Shown in pieces: positions 8,366 to 17,450 of a stretch of 64,000 nucleotides of DNA. The notes below the pieces were generated by a model, which saw only the letters and a list, made by a program, of their open reading frames with translations, did not search any database and had not been told where the DNA came from. Source of the stretch: Streptomyces spongiicola (GTDB lineage Bacteria; Actinomycetota; Actinomycetes; Streptomycetales; Streptomycetaceae). A program made the position numbers and the translations under genes. Within the stretch, counting starts at the first letter, position 1. Every line of letters begins with the position of its first letter. The stretch covers positions 5,109,501 through 5,173,500 of the forward strand of contig NZ_CP029254.1 of NCBI RefSeq assembly GCF_003122365.1. Direction: 5' to 3'.

Positions 8366-9145
8366 CTATCCGGTGTGCTCCCCGCGGCGGCGGATCTTGC
8401 TGCCCAGCCACACCAGCGGGTCGTACTTCCGGTCGACCGCGCGCTCCTTGAGCGGGATCAGCGCGTTGTCCGTGATGTGGATGCCCTCGGGGCACACCTC
8501 CGTGCAGCACTTGGTGATGTTGCAGTAGCCCAGACCGTGCTCGTCCTGGGCCGTCCGCCTGCGGTCGAGGCCGGACTCGGCCGCCGCGTCCAGCGGGTGC
8601 ATGTCGAGTTCGGCCACGCGCATCAGGAAGCGCGGCCCGGCGAACGCCGCCTTGTTCTCCTCGTGGTCACGCACCACATGGCAGGTGTCCTGGCACAGGA
8701 AGCACTCGATGCACTTGCGGAACTCCTGTGAGCGGTCCACATCGATCTGCTGCATCCGGTACTCGCCCGCCGCGACGCCCTGCGGTGGCACGAAGGACGG
8801 CACCTCACGGGCCTTGGCGTAGTTGAACGACACGTCCGTGACCAGGTCCCGCACCACCGGGAAGGCGCGCATCGGGGTGACCGTGACGGTGTCGTCACGG
8901 TCGAAGACCGACATCCGGGTCATGCACATCAGCCGGGGCCGGCCGTTGACCTCCGCGCTGCACGAGCCGCACTTGCCGGCCTTGCAGTTCCAGCGCACCG
9001 CGAGGTCCGGGGCCTGGGTCGCCTGCAACCGGTGGATGATGTCGAGGACGACCTCGCCCTCGTGGACCTCGACCGTGAAGTCCTCGAGGCCCCCACCGCC
9101 CCCGTCGCCCCGCCAGACCCTGAACCGAGCGTCGTACGTGCTCAT
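8366..9145 (-). CDS. sdhB: Succinate dehydrogenase/fumarate reductase iron-sulfur subunit
   Basis: A 259-residue electron-transfer subunit linking the flavoprotein to the quinone site. Cysteines for all three clusters are present: the 2Fe-2S set (CKAGKCGSC and LMC), the 4Fe-4S set (CIECFLCQDTC) and the 3Fe-4S set (CNITKCCTEVCP). The ATG at 9145 overlaps the sdhA stop by 4 nt (ATGA), so the two are translationally coupled. A longer frame that continues upstream through sdhA is spurious. Last gene of the leftward sdh operon. Length and order match the actinobacterial heme-free Sdh1-type enzyme. Confidence 0.96.
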   Translation of the reverse strand: MSTYDARFRVWRGDGGGGGLEDFTVEVHEGEVVLDIIHRLQATQAPDLAVRWNCKAGKCGSCSAEVNGRPRLMCMTRMSVFDRDDTVTVTPMRAFPVVRDLVTDVSFNYAKAREVPSFVPPQGVAAGEYRMQQIDVDRSQEFRKCIECFLCQDTCHVVRDHEENKAAFAGPRFLMRVAELDMHPLDAAAESGLDRRRTAQDEHGLGYCNITKCCTEVCPEGIHITDNALIPLKERAVDRKYDPLVWLGSKIRRRGEHTG

Positions 9146-11094
9146 TCGTACAGCTCCTCTTCGGCGAGGTACTTGACCAGCTCCTCCTTCTCGAAGAGGG
9201 CGAGCAGGTCGGGGCGGATGGGCGCGGCGGTCTTCCGCGCGAGGTCGATCTGGCCGCGTACCGGGTCGGCCGGCGGTGCGCCGGGCTCCACCGGCCCGAA
9301 GGACGCGGAGCGGTCGGCGAGCCGGCACAGCAGATTGATCCGGCGCCACTCCCGCTCCATGGCGGGGTTGTCCTCGCGGGTGTGGCCGCCGCGGCTCTCG
9401 GTGCGCTCCAGCGCGGAACGGGCGACGCACTCGCTGACCAGCAGCATGTTGCGCAGGTCCAGGGCGAGATGCCAGCCTGGGTTGAACTGGCGGTGGCCCT
9501 CCACGCCCGCCCGCCGGGCCCGGACCCGGAGGTCGGCGAGCCTCTTCAGCGCCTGCGCCATCTCGGCCTCCCGCCGGATGATGCCGACGAGGTCGTTCAT
9601 CGTCTGCTGGAGTTCCTGGTGGAGCGTGTACGGGTTCTCCGGCGGGGTGTCCGGCTCGGGGGCCCCGGCGCTGAACGGCCGCAGCGCCTCCGCCGCGGCC
9701 GCGTCGATCTGCTCCTCGGCCACGGCGGGCAGCCGCCCGTCGAGGTCCGCGGCGTACTCGGCGGCGTGCAGTCCGGCGCGCCGGCCGAAGACCAGCAGGT
9801 CCGAGAGCGAGTTGCCGCCCAGTCGGTTGGAGCCGTGCATACCGCCGGCGACCTCGCCCGCGGCGTACAGGCCCGGGACACCGGCCGCGGCAGCCGTGTC
9901 CGAGTCGACCGCGATCCCGCCCATCACATAATGGCAGGTCGGCCCGACCTCCATGGCCTCCGCGGTGATGTCCACGTCCGCCAGCTCCTTGAACTGGTGG
10001 TACATGGACGGCAGTCGGCGCCTGATCACCTCGGCCGGCATCCGGGTCGAGACGTCCAGGAACACCCCGCCGTGCGGTGAGCCGCGGCCCGCCTTCACCT
10101 CGGCGTTGATGGCCCGGGCGACCTCGTCGCGGGGGAGCAGCTCGGGGGGACGCCGGTTGCCGTCCGGGTCCTCGTACCAGCGGTCGCCCTCCTCCTCCGA
10201 CTCCGCGTACTTCTCCTTGAAGACGTCGGGGACGTAGTCGAACATGAAGCGCCTGCCCTCGGAGTTGCGCAGCACCCCGCCGTCGCCGCGCACCGACTCG
10301 GTGACGAGGATGCCCTTCACCGAGGGCGGCCAGACCATCCCGGTCGGGTGGAACTGCACGAACTCCATGTTCAGCAGCGGTGCCCCGGCCAGCAGCGCCA
10401 GCGCGTGCCCGTCGCCGGTGTACTCCCAGGAGTTGGAGGTCACCTTGAAGGACTTGCCGATGCCTCCGGTGGCCAGGACGACGGCCGGCGCCTCGAGCAC
10501 GAAGAAGCGGCCGGACTCGCGCTCGTAGCAGAACGCGCCCGCGACCCGGTCGCCGTCCTTGAGCACCCGGGTCACCGTGCACTCCTGGAAGACCTTCAGC
10601 CGGGCCTCGTAGTCGCCGGACTCCCGCTCGTCCTCCTGCTGGAGCGAGACGATCTTCTGCTGGAGGGTCCGGATCAGCTCCAGCCCGGTCCGGTCGCCGA
10701 CGTGCGCCAGCCGCGGGTACTCGTGGCCGCCGAAGTTGCGCTGTGAGATCTTCCCGTCCCCGGTGCGGTCGAAGAGCGCGCCCCAGGTCTCCAGTTCCCA
10801 GACCCGGTCGGGGGCCTCCTGGGCGTGCAGCTCGGCCATCCGCCACTGGTTGAGGAACTTGCCGCCGCGCATGGTGTCGCGGAAGTGGACCTGCCAGTTG
10901 TCGCGGGGGTTCACATTGCCCATGGAGGCGGCGATCCCGCCCTCCGCCATCACGGTGTGAGCCTTGCCGAACAGGGACTTGCAGATGACGGCCGTACGAG
11001 CGCCCGCCTCGCGCGCCTCGATGGCGGCCCGGAGCCCCGCACCACCCGCGCCCACGACGACAACGTCCCACTGCTGCCGTTCGAGCTCAGTCAT
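9142..11094 (-). CDS. sdhA: Succinate dehydrogenase/fumarate reductase flavoprotein subunit
   Basis: A 650-residue FAD protein that oxidises succinate to fumarate. It begins with the dinucleotide fold VVVVGAGGAGLRAAIEA (about 11-27). H46 in GKAHTVMAEGG is the expected site of covalent FAD attachment. Substrate-site segments include FVQFHPTGMVWPP, ESVRGDGGVLRN and AAGEVAGGMHGSNRLGGNSL. The size and the neighbouring small gene fit the mycobacterial Sdh1 (Rv0248c-like) group rather than the shorter Sdh2/E. coli type. It sits 17 nt after the membrane subunit gene and overlaps sdhB by 4 nt. Confidence 0.96.
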   Translation of the reverse strand: MTELERQQWDVVVVGAGGAGLRAAIEAREAGARTAVICKSLFGKAHTVMAEGGIAASMGNVNPRDNWQVHFRDTMRGGKFLNQWRMAELHAQEAPDRVWELETWGALFDRTGDGKISQRNFGGHEYPRLAHVGDRTGLELIRTLQQKIVSLQQEDERESGDYEARLKVFQECTVTRVLKDGDRVAGAFCYERESGRFFVLEAPAVVLATGGIGKSFKVTSNSWEYTGDGHALALLAGAPLLNMEFVQFHPTGMVWPPSVKGILVTESVRGDGGVLRNSEGRRFMFDYVPDVFKEKYAESEEEGDRWYEDPDGNRRPPELLPRDEVARAINAEVKAGRGSPHGGVFLDVSTRMPAEVIRRRLPSMYHQFKELADVDITAEAMEVGPTCHYVMGGIAVDSDTAAAAGVPGLYAAGEVAGGMHGSNRLGGNSLSDLLVFGRRAGLHAAEYAADLDGRLPAVAEEQIDAAAAEALRPFSAGAPEPDTPPENPYTLHQELQQTMNDLVGIIRREAEMAQALKRLADLRVRARRAGVEGHRQFNPGWHLALDLRNMLLVSECVARSALERTESRGGHTREDNPAMEREWRRINLLCRLADRSASFGPVEPGAPPADPVRGQIDLARKTAAPIRPDLLALFEKEELVKYLAEEELYE

Positions 11095-11111
11095 GGTTCA
11101 GCACCTTTCCC

Positions 11112-11930
11112 CTAGAAGAAGCGCGGATCGGCGAAGGCGCCGGAGGCGAGCAGGTAGACGTAGAAGTCGGCCACCGCCACGCTGATCAACGAAGCCCAGG
11201 CGAGCAGCATGTGACGCTCATTCAGCTTGCCGACGAGACCCCACATCCGATAGCGCACCGGGTGCCTGGAGAAGTGCCGCAGCCGGCCGCCGATGATGTG
11301 CCGGCAGGAGTGGCAGGACAGGGTGTACGCCCAGATCAGCACGATGTTCACGAGGAAGACCAGGGTGCCCAGGCCCATATGGCCCCAGGCGTAGTCCTCG
11401 TCGCGGAAGGCGAGGGCCGTGTCGTAGGTGAGGATGACCGCCACCGGCAGCGCCGCGTAGAAGAAGTAGCGGTGGATGTTCTGCAGGATCAGCGGGAAGC
11501 GGGTCTCGCCCGTGTACTTCGTGTGCGGCTCGGCGACCGCGCAGGCCGGCGGCGAGGCCCAGAAGCCGCGGTAGTAGGCCTTGCGGTAGTAGTAGCAGGT
11601 CAGCCGGAAACCCAGCGGGAAGACCAGGATCAGCAGGGCGGGGGACAGACTCCACCAGCTGCCGAAGACCTCCCAGTTGGGCCCGCCCTTCATGGGTACG
11701 CAGTTCTCGGCGAGACAGGGCGAGTAGAACGGCGAGACATAGGGCGCCGCGTAGTAGTCGCTGTTCGCGAAGGCCCGCCACGTCGAGTAGACGATGAAGG
11801 CGAGCAGGCCGCCGGCGGTCGCGGCGGGCGCGAGCCACCACCGGTCGGTCCTGAGGTGGCGGGCGGCGATGGCGGCGCGCGTGGCGCCGCGTACGCCTGT
11901 GTCGGTACGAGGTTCGGTGCCTGTGGCCAA
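11112..11930 (-). CDS. sdhC: Succinate dehydrogenase membrane-anchor subunit, Sdh1 type, with a C/H-rich motif
   Basis: A 272-residue integral membrane protein with about five hydrophobic segments (near 38-55, 93-112, 150-172, 183-205 and 240-262). It is unlike classical b-type SdhC. C206-H207-S208-C209-R210-H211 at the end of a membrane segment, with further C72, C77, C112, C130 and H136, are candidate metal ligands. Mycobacterial Sdh1 has been described with a membrane-embedded Rieske-type cluster and no heme in this subunit, which fits. The TTG at 11930 was chosen: AGGAG lies 5 nt upstream on the minus strand. Longer frames run into the upstream gene. Confidence 0.85.
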   Translation of the reverse strand: MATGTEPRTDTGVRGATRAAIAARHLRTDRWWLAPAATAGGLLAFIVYSTWRAFANSDYYAAPYVSPFYSPCLAENCVPMKGGPNWEVFGSWWSLSPALLILVFPLGFRLTCYYYRKAYYRGFWASPPACAVAEPHTKYTGETRFPLILQNIHRYFFYAALPVAVILTYDTALAFRDEDYAWGHMGLGTLVFLVNIVLIWAYTLSCHSCRHIIGGRLRHFSRHPVRYRMWGLVGKLNERHMLLAWASLISVAVADFYVYLLASGAFADPRFF

Positions 11931-11938
11931 CGAAGCTC

Positions 11939-12169
11939 CTAGGGCGCGTGCCGGTCGCGCGCACCCAGGCCTTCGTCGTCCGAGTCCGTCCACAGCGAAC
12001 TGTCGTACGGGGTGTCGGGAATGGTGACCAGGTCTCTCGGGCGGTCGGCCGGCTGGGTCCGGGATGCGTCCCCGCGCTTGGGCGCGAGGCTCCGCTCCAG
12101 CCGTTCGACCGTGCGGGTCAGGTCGTCGAGACGGCGCTTGACGTCCGTCAACTCGTCCTGCAGGGACAT
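11939..12169 (-). CDS. Small coiled-coil protein heading the sdh operon
   Basis: A 76-residue hydrophilic protein. Residues 1-32 form a heptad-like helix (LQDELTDVKRRLDDLTRTVERLERSL); the rest is acidic and probably disordered. It ends 8 nt before the membrane subunit start, so it is first in the four-gene operon. Mtb Sdh1 also starts with a small gene (Rv0250c), so an accessory or assembly role is plausible but unproven. ATG at 12169, preceded on the minus strand by GAGGG at good spacing. Confidence 0.8.
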   Translation of the reverse strand: MSLQDELTDVKRRLDDLTRTVERLERSLAPKRGDASRTQPADRPRDLVTIPDTPYDSSLWTDSDDEGLGARDRHAP

Positions 12170-12471
12170 GAACTGCCCTCACTTCCGCGGTCGCGGTGGC
12201 ATGCGGGTGTCTGGGGTGGTCCCCCAGAGGGCTGTGTGCGCCTGCGAGTGTCGCGCGTCACGTCCCCGCTTGTGAAGGGTGCGTGCACCCATTCGCGGTA
12301 CGCGCCACCCGTTAGGGGCTCTCCGCTGGGCCGTGTGGGTGGGGTTTTCGGACCGCTCCGCCGTGTCGGCGCCGCTCCCCGCCCTCCGTCCTTTTCAGTG
12401 GAGGCGCAATAGGTGTGATCATCGCCAGAATCCACCGGATGCCCGGTCAACCGGACGAAGGGGTATATGTC
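12170..12471. promoter_or_regulatory. Divergent promoter region between sdh operon and lipoprotein gene
   Basis: About 300 nt separate two divergent transcripts, so promoters for both should lie here. A small hairpin (TCTGGGG at 12210-12216 with CCCCAGA at 12222-12228) is visible. No known operator is recognised. Confidence 0.45.
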
Positions 12472-14943
12472 ATGTCCGAGGTCGACGCCCCGCGCGGGAG
12501 GACATGCTCCCGTACGCCGCGCCTGCGCACCCCCGGTGCCCTTCCCGGCCGTGTCCTTCCCGGCCGCGCCCGCACCCTGCGCTCGGTGGCGCTCCTCACC
12601 AGCGGCGTGCTGGTGCTGCCGGTGCTGGCCGGCTGCACGTCCGGGGCAGGCCGCTCCGACGCCGTGGCGGTCCCCTCGGACATCGGCCACACCGGGCGCG
12701 ACCGGGTGGAGAAGGGCGGCACCCTGCGATGGGCCGTCGACTCCGTACCCACCACACTCAACGCGTTCCAGGCCGACGCGGACAGCGCCACCAGCCGGGT
12801 CGCCGGAGCCGTCCTCCCCACCCTCTTCACGCTGGACCGGCGAGGCCGCCCGCAGCTCAACCCCGACTATCTGGAATCGGCCGAACTCGTCGACCGCGAG
12901 CCCAAGCAGGTCGTCCTCTACAAGCTCAACCAGGAGGCGGTCTGGACGGACGGGAGGGAGATCGGCGCACCGGACTTCGTCGCCCAGTGGCGGGCGCTCA
13001 GCGGCAGGGACACGGCGTACTGGACCGCGCGCAACGCCGGCTACGAGCGGATCGAGAAGATCGAACGGGGCAAGAGCGACCTGGAGGTCCGGGTCACCTT
13101 CGCCAGGCCGTACGCCGACTGGCGCTCGCTGTTCTCCCCGCTCTACCCGAAGGAGACGATGGGCACCCCGGCGTCCTTCAACGACGGGGCCCGCTCGGAA
13201 CTCCCCGTGACCGCGGGGCCGTTCGCCCTGCAGAAGGTCGACGGTGAGGGCGGCACCGTCACCCTCGTCCGCAACCCGCGCTGGTGGGGGGATCCGGCCA
13301 AGCTCGACTCGATCGTGCTGCGGGCCGTGCCGCGCGACCGGCGCGCGGCGGCGCTCGCCACGGGCGACGTCGATCTGGCCGAGATCGACCGGGGCGTCGC
13401 GGACCGTATCGCGGTGGCGCATGAGGACCCGAGCGACGGGAGCGACGGGAGTGGCGGGAGTGGCGGAAGCGGTCCGGGGGCGGCTTCCGCGGCGGCCGGG
13501 GAATCCGGCGGCGGCCCGGAGCGGGAACGTTCCGCCGGAGGATCCGGGCAGACCGCGGACGGGGGCAGCGGGCCGATCGCGCGGGAGCGCGGCGACGCCG
13601 GGCCGGCGGGGTTCAGCAGCGATCAGACCGGGCTGCGCGGATTCGTGGTCCGCAAGTCCCTGGAGCCCGCCTACACCCAGCTCGCCCTCAACGGGGAGTC
13701 CGGACCGCTCGCGGACGAGCGGGTACGGCGTGCCGTGGCACGGGCGCTGGACCGCCGGGCGCTCGCCGAGACCGTGCTGAAGCCGCTCGGACTGCCCGCG
13801 AAGCCCGTCGGCAGCCATCTGGCGCTCGCCGGGCAGCCCGCCTACGCGGACAGCAGCGGTGCGCTCGGCGGGCAGGACACCGAGGAGGCCCAGGCACTGC
13901 TCGCCGACGCGGGCTGGACCCCGGAGGGCGCCCGGGCGGCGGATTCCGGTACGAAGGCGGGCCCCGAGCAGACCCCCGCGGCCGGGAGTCCGGCGGCCGG
14001 GAGCCCGGTGGCGGGGAGTCCGGCGGCCGGGAGCCCGGTGGCGGGGAGTCCGGCGGCCGGAAGTCCGGTGGCGGGGAGCCCCGCGGGTGGTCCGGCGGTG
14101 AGTGGCCCGGTGGCGGGGAGTCCGGCGCCGCAGGCGCCCGGTGCGCAGAGCCCGTCAGCGGTTGCCCAGCCCCCCGCGGCCCACGCGGCCCCCGTGCCCC
14201 CCGCGGCCGCCCCCGGCACCGGGGGTGACGACAAGCCGGGCGCCCGCGGTCCCATGGCGCTTCCCGCCGGCAGCGACGGGGACAAGGCGATGCCCGAGGC
14301 GTACGGGAGGGAAGGCGGAGTCCCGGGCGCCTATGCGCCGGTCGGCACCAGGGCCCCGGGCCGGAACCCGGTCGCGGGACCGCTCGGCAAGGACGGCCAG
14401 CCGCTCAGCCTGCGCTTCGTCCTCCCCTCGGGCCCGGGATCCGAACCGCTGCGCACGGTCGCGGACCGCATCCGCACGATGCTGGACCGGATCGGGATCA
14501 GTACGGAGGTGCGGAAGGTCGCGGACGAGTCCTTCTTCAGGGACCACATCGCCTCGGGGCACTACGACCTCGCCCTCTGGTCCTGGCCGGCGACGGCCTA
14601 CCCGGCGACCGACGCCCGCCCGATCTACGCCAAGCCGCAGCCCGCGACGGACGGGTCGCTGCTGGTGGAGCAGAACTACACCCGGGTCGGTACGGACCGT
14701 ATCGACCAGCTCTTCGACGAAGCCGTCTCCGAGCTGGACGAGAGGAAGGCCCGCGATCTGATGAAGCAGGTCGACTCCCGGATCTGGGCCGCGGCGGCCT
14801 CCATCCCCCTCTACCAGCGTCCGGAGCTGGTGGCCGTGAAGTACGGCCTGGTCAACGCGGGCGCCTTCGGCTTCTCGGCACCGCGCTACCAGGACATCGG
14901 CTTTGTGAAGGCGGAGCCGGCGCACGGGGCGGAGCGGGACTGA
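12472..14943 (+). CDS. Solitary peptide-binding ABC lipoprotein (SBP_bac_5) with large low-complexity inserts
   Basis: An 823-residue lipoprotein. The signal peptide ends in the lipobox LAGC with C55 as the lipidated residue. The family-5 binding fold is split by two disordered inserts: a Gly/Ser-rich one (about 322-385) and a long tandem Ala-Gly-Ser-Pro block followed by Pro/Ala-rich sequence (about 500-640). Usual family length is about 530-600, so most of the excess is insert. The ATG at 12472 was chosen for GAAGGGG 8 nt upstream; a GTG at 12415 and an ATG at 12439 are alternatives. No permease or ATPase follows, so it probably feeds a transporter encoded elsewhere, perhaps the two downstream operons. 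Confidence 0.88.
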   Translation: MSEVDAPRGRTCSRTPRLRTPGALPGRVLPGRARTLRSVALLTSGVLVLPVLAGCTSGAGRSDAVAVPSDIGHTGRDRVEKGGTLRWAVDSVPTTLNAFQADADSATSRVAGAVLPTLFTLDRRGRPQLNPDYLESAELVDREPKQVVLYKLNQEAVWTDGREIGAPDFVAQWRALSGRDTAYWTARNAGYERIEKIERGKSDLEVRVTFARPYADWRSLFSPLYPKETMGTPASFNDGARSELPVTAGPFALQKVDGEGGTVTLVRNPRWWGDPAKLDSIVLRAVPRDRRAAALATGDVDLAEIDRGVADRIAVAHEDPSDGSDGSGGSGGSGPGAASAAAGESGGGPERERSAGGSGQTADGGSGPIARERGDAGPAGFSSDQTGLRGFVVRKSLEPAYTQLALNGESGPLADERVRRAVARALDRRALAETVLKPLGLPAKPVGSHLALAGQPAYADSSGALGGQDTEEAQALLADAGWTPEGARAADSGTKAGPEQTPAAGSPAAGSPVAGSPAAGSPVAGSPAAGSPVAGSPAGGPAVSGPVAGSPAPQAPGAQSPSAVAQPPAAHAAPVPPAAAPGTGGDDKPGARGPMALPAGSDGDKAMPEAYGREGGVPGAYAPVGTRAPGRNPVAGPLGKDGQPLSLRFVLPSGPGSEPLRTVADRIRTMLDRIGISTEVRKVADESFFRDHIASGHYDLALWSWPATAYPATDARPIYAKPQPATDGSLLVEQNYTRVGTDRIDQLFDEAVSELDERKARDLMKQVDSRIWAAAASIPLYQRPELVAVKYGLVNAGAFGFSAPRYQDIGFVKAEPAHGAERD
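13976..14125 (+). repeat. In-frame GC-rich repeat coding GSPxAGSP
   Basis: Tandem copies of a 15-nt motif (GCGGCCGGGAGTCCG and GTGGCGGGGAGCCCG variants) encode AGSPAAGSPVAGSP and so on. The array sits inside the lipoprotein gene and alternates A and V versions, giving a 30-nt higher-order unit. Confidence 0.85.
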
Positions 14944-15482
14944 GCGAGTGGCTGCCCGCCGCGCGGCGAGGAGCCGGCCGGCCGGCGGGTGCGGGGCCGA
15001 GCCCGCCCGTGGCCGCTCCTTGACCGCCCCACCGTCCACCGACGGGAGCGGAGGGTCACGCTCCGCCGGTCGGGTCGGGTCGGGTCGGGTCGGGTCGGGT
15101 CAGGCCCGGGGTCGGCTCCGTGCGGACCCGTAGGGGAAGTCCCGGTGCCCGGCGCCGCCGGGTGCGGCCGGCTCCGTGCGGGCCGGGCCCCGGGGCGGCC
15201 CCGGGTGCCCGGTTGCGCGTGCGGGGAGTCGGAAGCGCGCGTCGCGCGGTCTGCCGCACCCGTTGCGGAACCCTCCGCTCCGGTGAGCCGGACCTCAGAT
15301 GCCGCTCAAGTCCCTTGCGTGCCGGAGGTCCCGGCGGGCAAGGTCGTGCCGGGTCGGATCGGCCCGGGAAGCCCCTTGCGCGGTGGCCCCGTACCATGGA
15401 CACAGCCGTGGCGCGTCCGCCCGGCGGGCGTAAGAGGAAACAGACGCCGCATCCCACGACCCGAGAGAAGCGCAAGCCACCC
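14944..15482. other. Spacer upstream of typA with a CGGGT pentanucleotide repeat
   Basis: No gene is supported here. A perfect (CGGGT)6 run occupies 15071-15100, and the rest is GC-rich with short imperfect repeats. The TypA promoter probably lies in 15300-15450, but no single -35/-10 pair stands out. Confidence 0.6.
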
Positions 15483-17390
15483 ATGCCCACGCGCCACGAC
15501 ATCCGCAACGTCGCCATCGTCGCCCACGTCGACCACGGCAAGACGACCATAGTCGACGCCATGCTGAAGCAGGCCGGAGCCTTCGCCGCGCACCAGCTCG
15601 ACTCCGTCGACGACCGGGTCATGGACTCGAACGACCTGGAGCGTGAGAAGGGCATCACGATCCTCGCGAAGAACACGGCGGTGAAGTACCACCCCAAGGA
15701 CGGTGGGTCGCCCATCACCATCAACATCATCGACACCCCCGGCCACGCCGACTTCGGCGGCGAGGTCGAGCGGGGTCTGTCGATGGTCGACGGCGTGGTG
15801 CTGCTGGTGGACGCCTCCGAGGGCCCGCTCCCGCAGACGCGTTTCGTGCTCCGCAAGGCGCTCCAGCGGCGGATGCCGGTCATCCTGTGCATCAACAAGA
15901 CCGACCGCCCGGACTCCCGGATCGACGAGGTCGTCAACGAGACCTACGACCTGTTCCTCGACCTGGACGCCGACGAGGACCAGATCGAGTTCCCGATCGT
16001 CTACGCCTGCGGCCGTGACGGCGTCGCGTCGCTGACCAAGCCGGAGGACGGCACCGTCCCGGCCGACAGCGAGAGCCTGGAGCCGTTCTTCTCCACCATC
16101 CTGGCGCACATCCCGGCCCCGACGTACGACGAGGGCGCTCCCCTCCAGGCCCACGTCACCAACCTCGACGCCGACAACTTCCTCGGCCGCATCGCGCTGC
16201 TCCGCGTCGAGCAGGGCGAACTCCGCAAGGGCCAGACGGTGGCGTGGATCAAGCGCGACGGCTCGGTCGCCGGCGTCCGCATCTCCGAGCTGATGATGAC
16301 CGAGGCGCTCACCCGCAAGCCCGCCGAGGTCGCGGGCCCCGGTGACATCTGCGCCGTCGCCGGCATTCCCGACATCATGATCGGCGAGACCCTGGCCGAC
16401 CCGGAGAACCCGGTTGCGCTGCCGCTGATCACGGTCGACGAGCCGGCGATCTCCATGACCATCGGCACCAACACCTCCCCTCTCGTGGGCCGGGGCGCCA
16501 CCGGCAAGGGCGCGGACAACAAGGGCGGTGTCAAGGACCGCAAGGTCACCGCCCGCCAGGTCAAGGACCGCCTCGACCGGGAGCTGATCGGCAACGTCTC
16601 GCTGCGGGTCCTCGACACCGAGCGCCCCGACGCCTGGGAGGTCCAGGGCCGCGGCGAGCTGGCCCTGGCGATCCTCGTCGAGACCATGCGCCGGGAGGGC
16701 TTCGAGCTGACCATAGGCAAGCCCCAGGTGGTCACCAAGGAGGTCGACGGCAGGCTGCACGAGCCGGTCGAGCGCATGACCATCGACGTGCCCGAGGAGC
16801 ACATGGGCGCCGTCACCCAGCTCATGGGCGTGCGCAAGGGCCGTATGGACAACATGTCCAACCACGGCTCCGGCTGGGTCCGCATGGAGTTCGTGGTGCC
16901 GTCCCGCGGCCTGATCGGCTTCCGTACCGAGTTCCTGACCAACACCCGCGGCACCGGGATCGCCCACTCGATCCACGAGGGCCACGAGCCGTGGTTCGGC
17001 AACCTGCAGACCCGCAACAACGGCTCGCTGGTCGCGGACCGGTCCGGTGCCGTCACCGCCTTCGCCATGACCAACCTCCAGGAGCGCGGTGTGCTCTTCG
17101 TCGAGCCGGGCACCGAGGTCTACGAGGGCATGATCGTCGGCGAGAACTCCCGCTCCGACGACATGGACGTGAACATCACCAAGGAGAAGAAGCTCACGAA
17201 CATGCGCTCCTCCACGGCCGATGTCGCGGAGTCCATCGTGCCGCCGCGCAAGCTGTCGCTGGAGCAGTCGCTGGAGTTCTGCCGCGACGACGAGTGCGTC
17301 GAGGTGACCCCGGAGGCCGTGCGCATCCGCAAGGTCAACCTGGACGCCCGCGAGCGTGCCCGCGCCGCCTCGCGTGCCAAGCACGGCTGA
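15483..17390 (+). CDS. typA: Translational GTPase TypA/BipA
   Basis: A 635-residue ribosome-binding GTPase of the EF-G family that helps ribosome assembly and stress adaptation. G1 is AHVDHGKTT (about 14-22), switch I contains EREKGITI, G3 is DTPGHADFGGEVERG and G4 is NKTD. Domain 2, an EF-G III/V-like region and the BipA-specific C-terminal domain follow. The ATG at 15483 starts the conserved MPTRHDIRNVAIVAHVDHG; the purine-rich GAGAAGCG upstream is a weak ribosome site at long spacing. Long frames extending upstream are not coding. A strong terminator follows, so it is probably monocistronic. Confidence 0.97.
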   Translation: MPTRHDIRNVAIVAHVDHGKTTIVDAMLKQAGAFAAHQLDSVDDRVMDSNDLEREKGITILAKNTAVKYHPKDGGSPITINIIDTPGHADFGGEVERGLSMVDGVVLLVDASEGPLPQTRFVLRKALQRRMPVILCINKTDRPDSRIDEVVNETYDLFLDLDADEDQIEFPIVYACGRDGVASLTKPEDGTVPADSESLEPFFSTILAHIPAPTYDEGAPLQAHVTNLDADNFLGRIALLRVEQGELRKGQTVAWIKRDGSVAGVRISELMMTEALTRKPAEVAGPGDICAVAGIPDIMIGETLADPENPVALPLITVDEPAISMTIGTNTSPLVGRGATGKGADNKGGVKDRKVTARQVKDRLDRELIGNVSLRVLDTERPDAWEVQGRGELALAILVETMRREGFELTIGKPQVVTKEVDGRLHEPVERMTIDVPEEHMGAVTQLMGVRKGRMDNMSNHGSGWVRMEFVVPSRGLIGFRTEFLTNTRGTGIAHSIHEGHEPWFGNLQTRNNGSLVADRSGAVTAFAMTNLQERGVLFVEPGTEVYEGMIVGENSRSDDMDVNITKEKKLTNMRSSTADVAESIVPPRKLSLEQSLEFCRDDECVEVTPEAVRIRKVNLDARERARAASRAKHG

Positions 17391-17408
17391 ACCGCGCCAC
17401 CTCCTCGG

Positions 17409-17450
17409 CAGAGGCCCGGCTCCCCCGGACACGGAGGAGTGCCGGGCCTC
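17409..17450 (+). terminator. typA terminator
   Basis: AGAGGCCCGGC (17409-17419) pairs perfectly with GCCGGGCCTCT (17440-17450). The 20-nt loop contains a smaller CTCC/GGAG pairing. Confidence 0.75.

Noticed and set aside
15306..17432. 708-codon minus-strand frame opposite typA
   Set aside because: Antisense shadow of a certain gene; composition is artefactual (Val/Leu/Asp/Gly/Arg rich).
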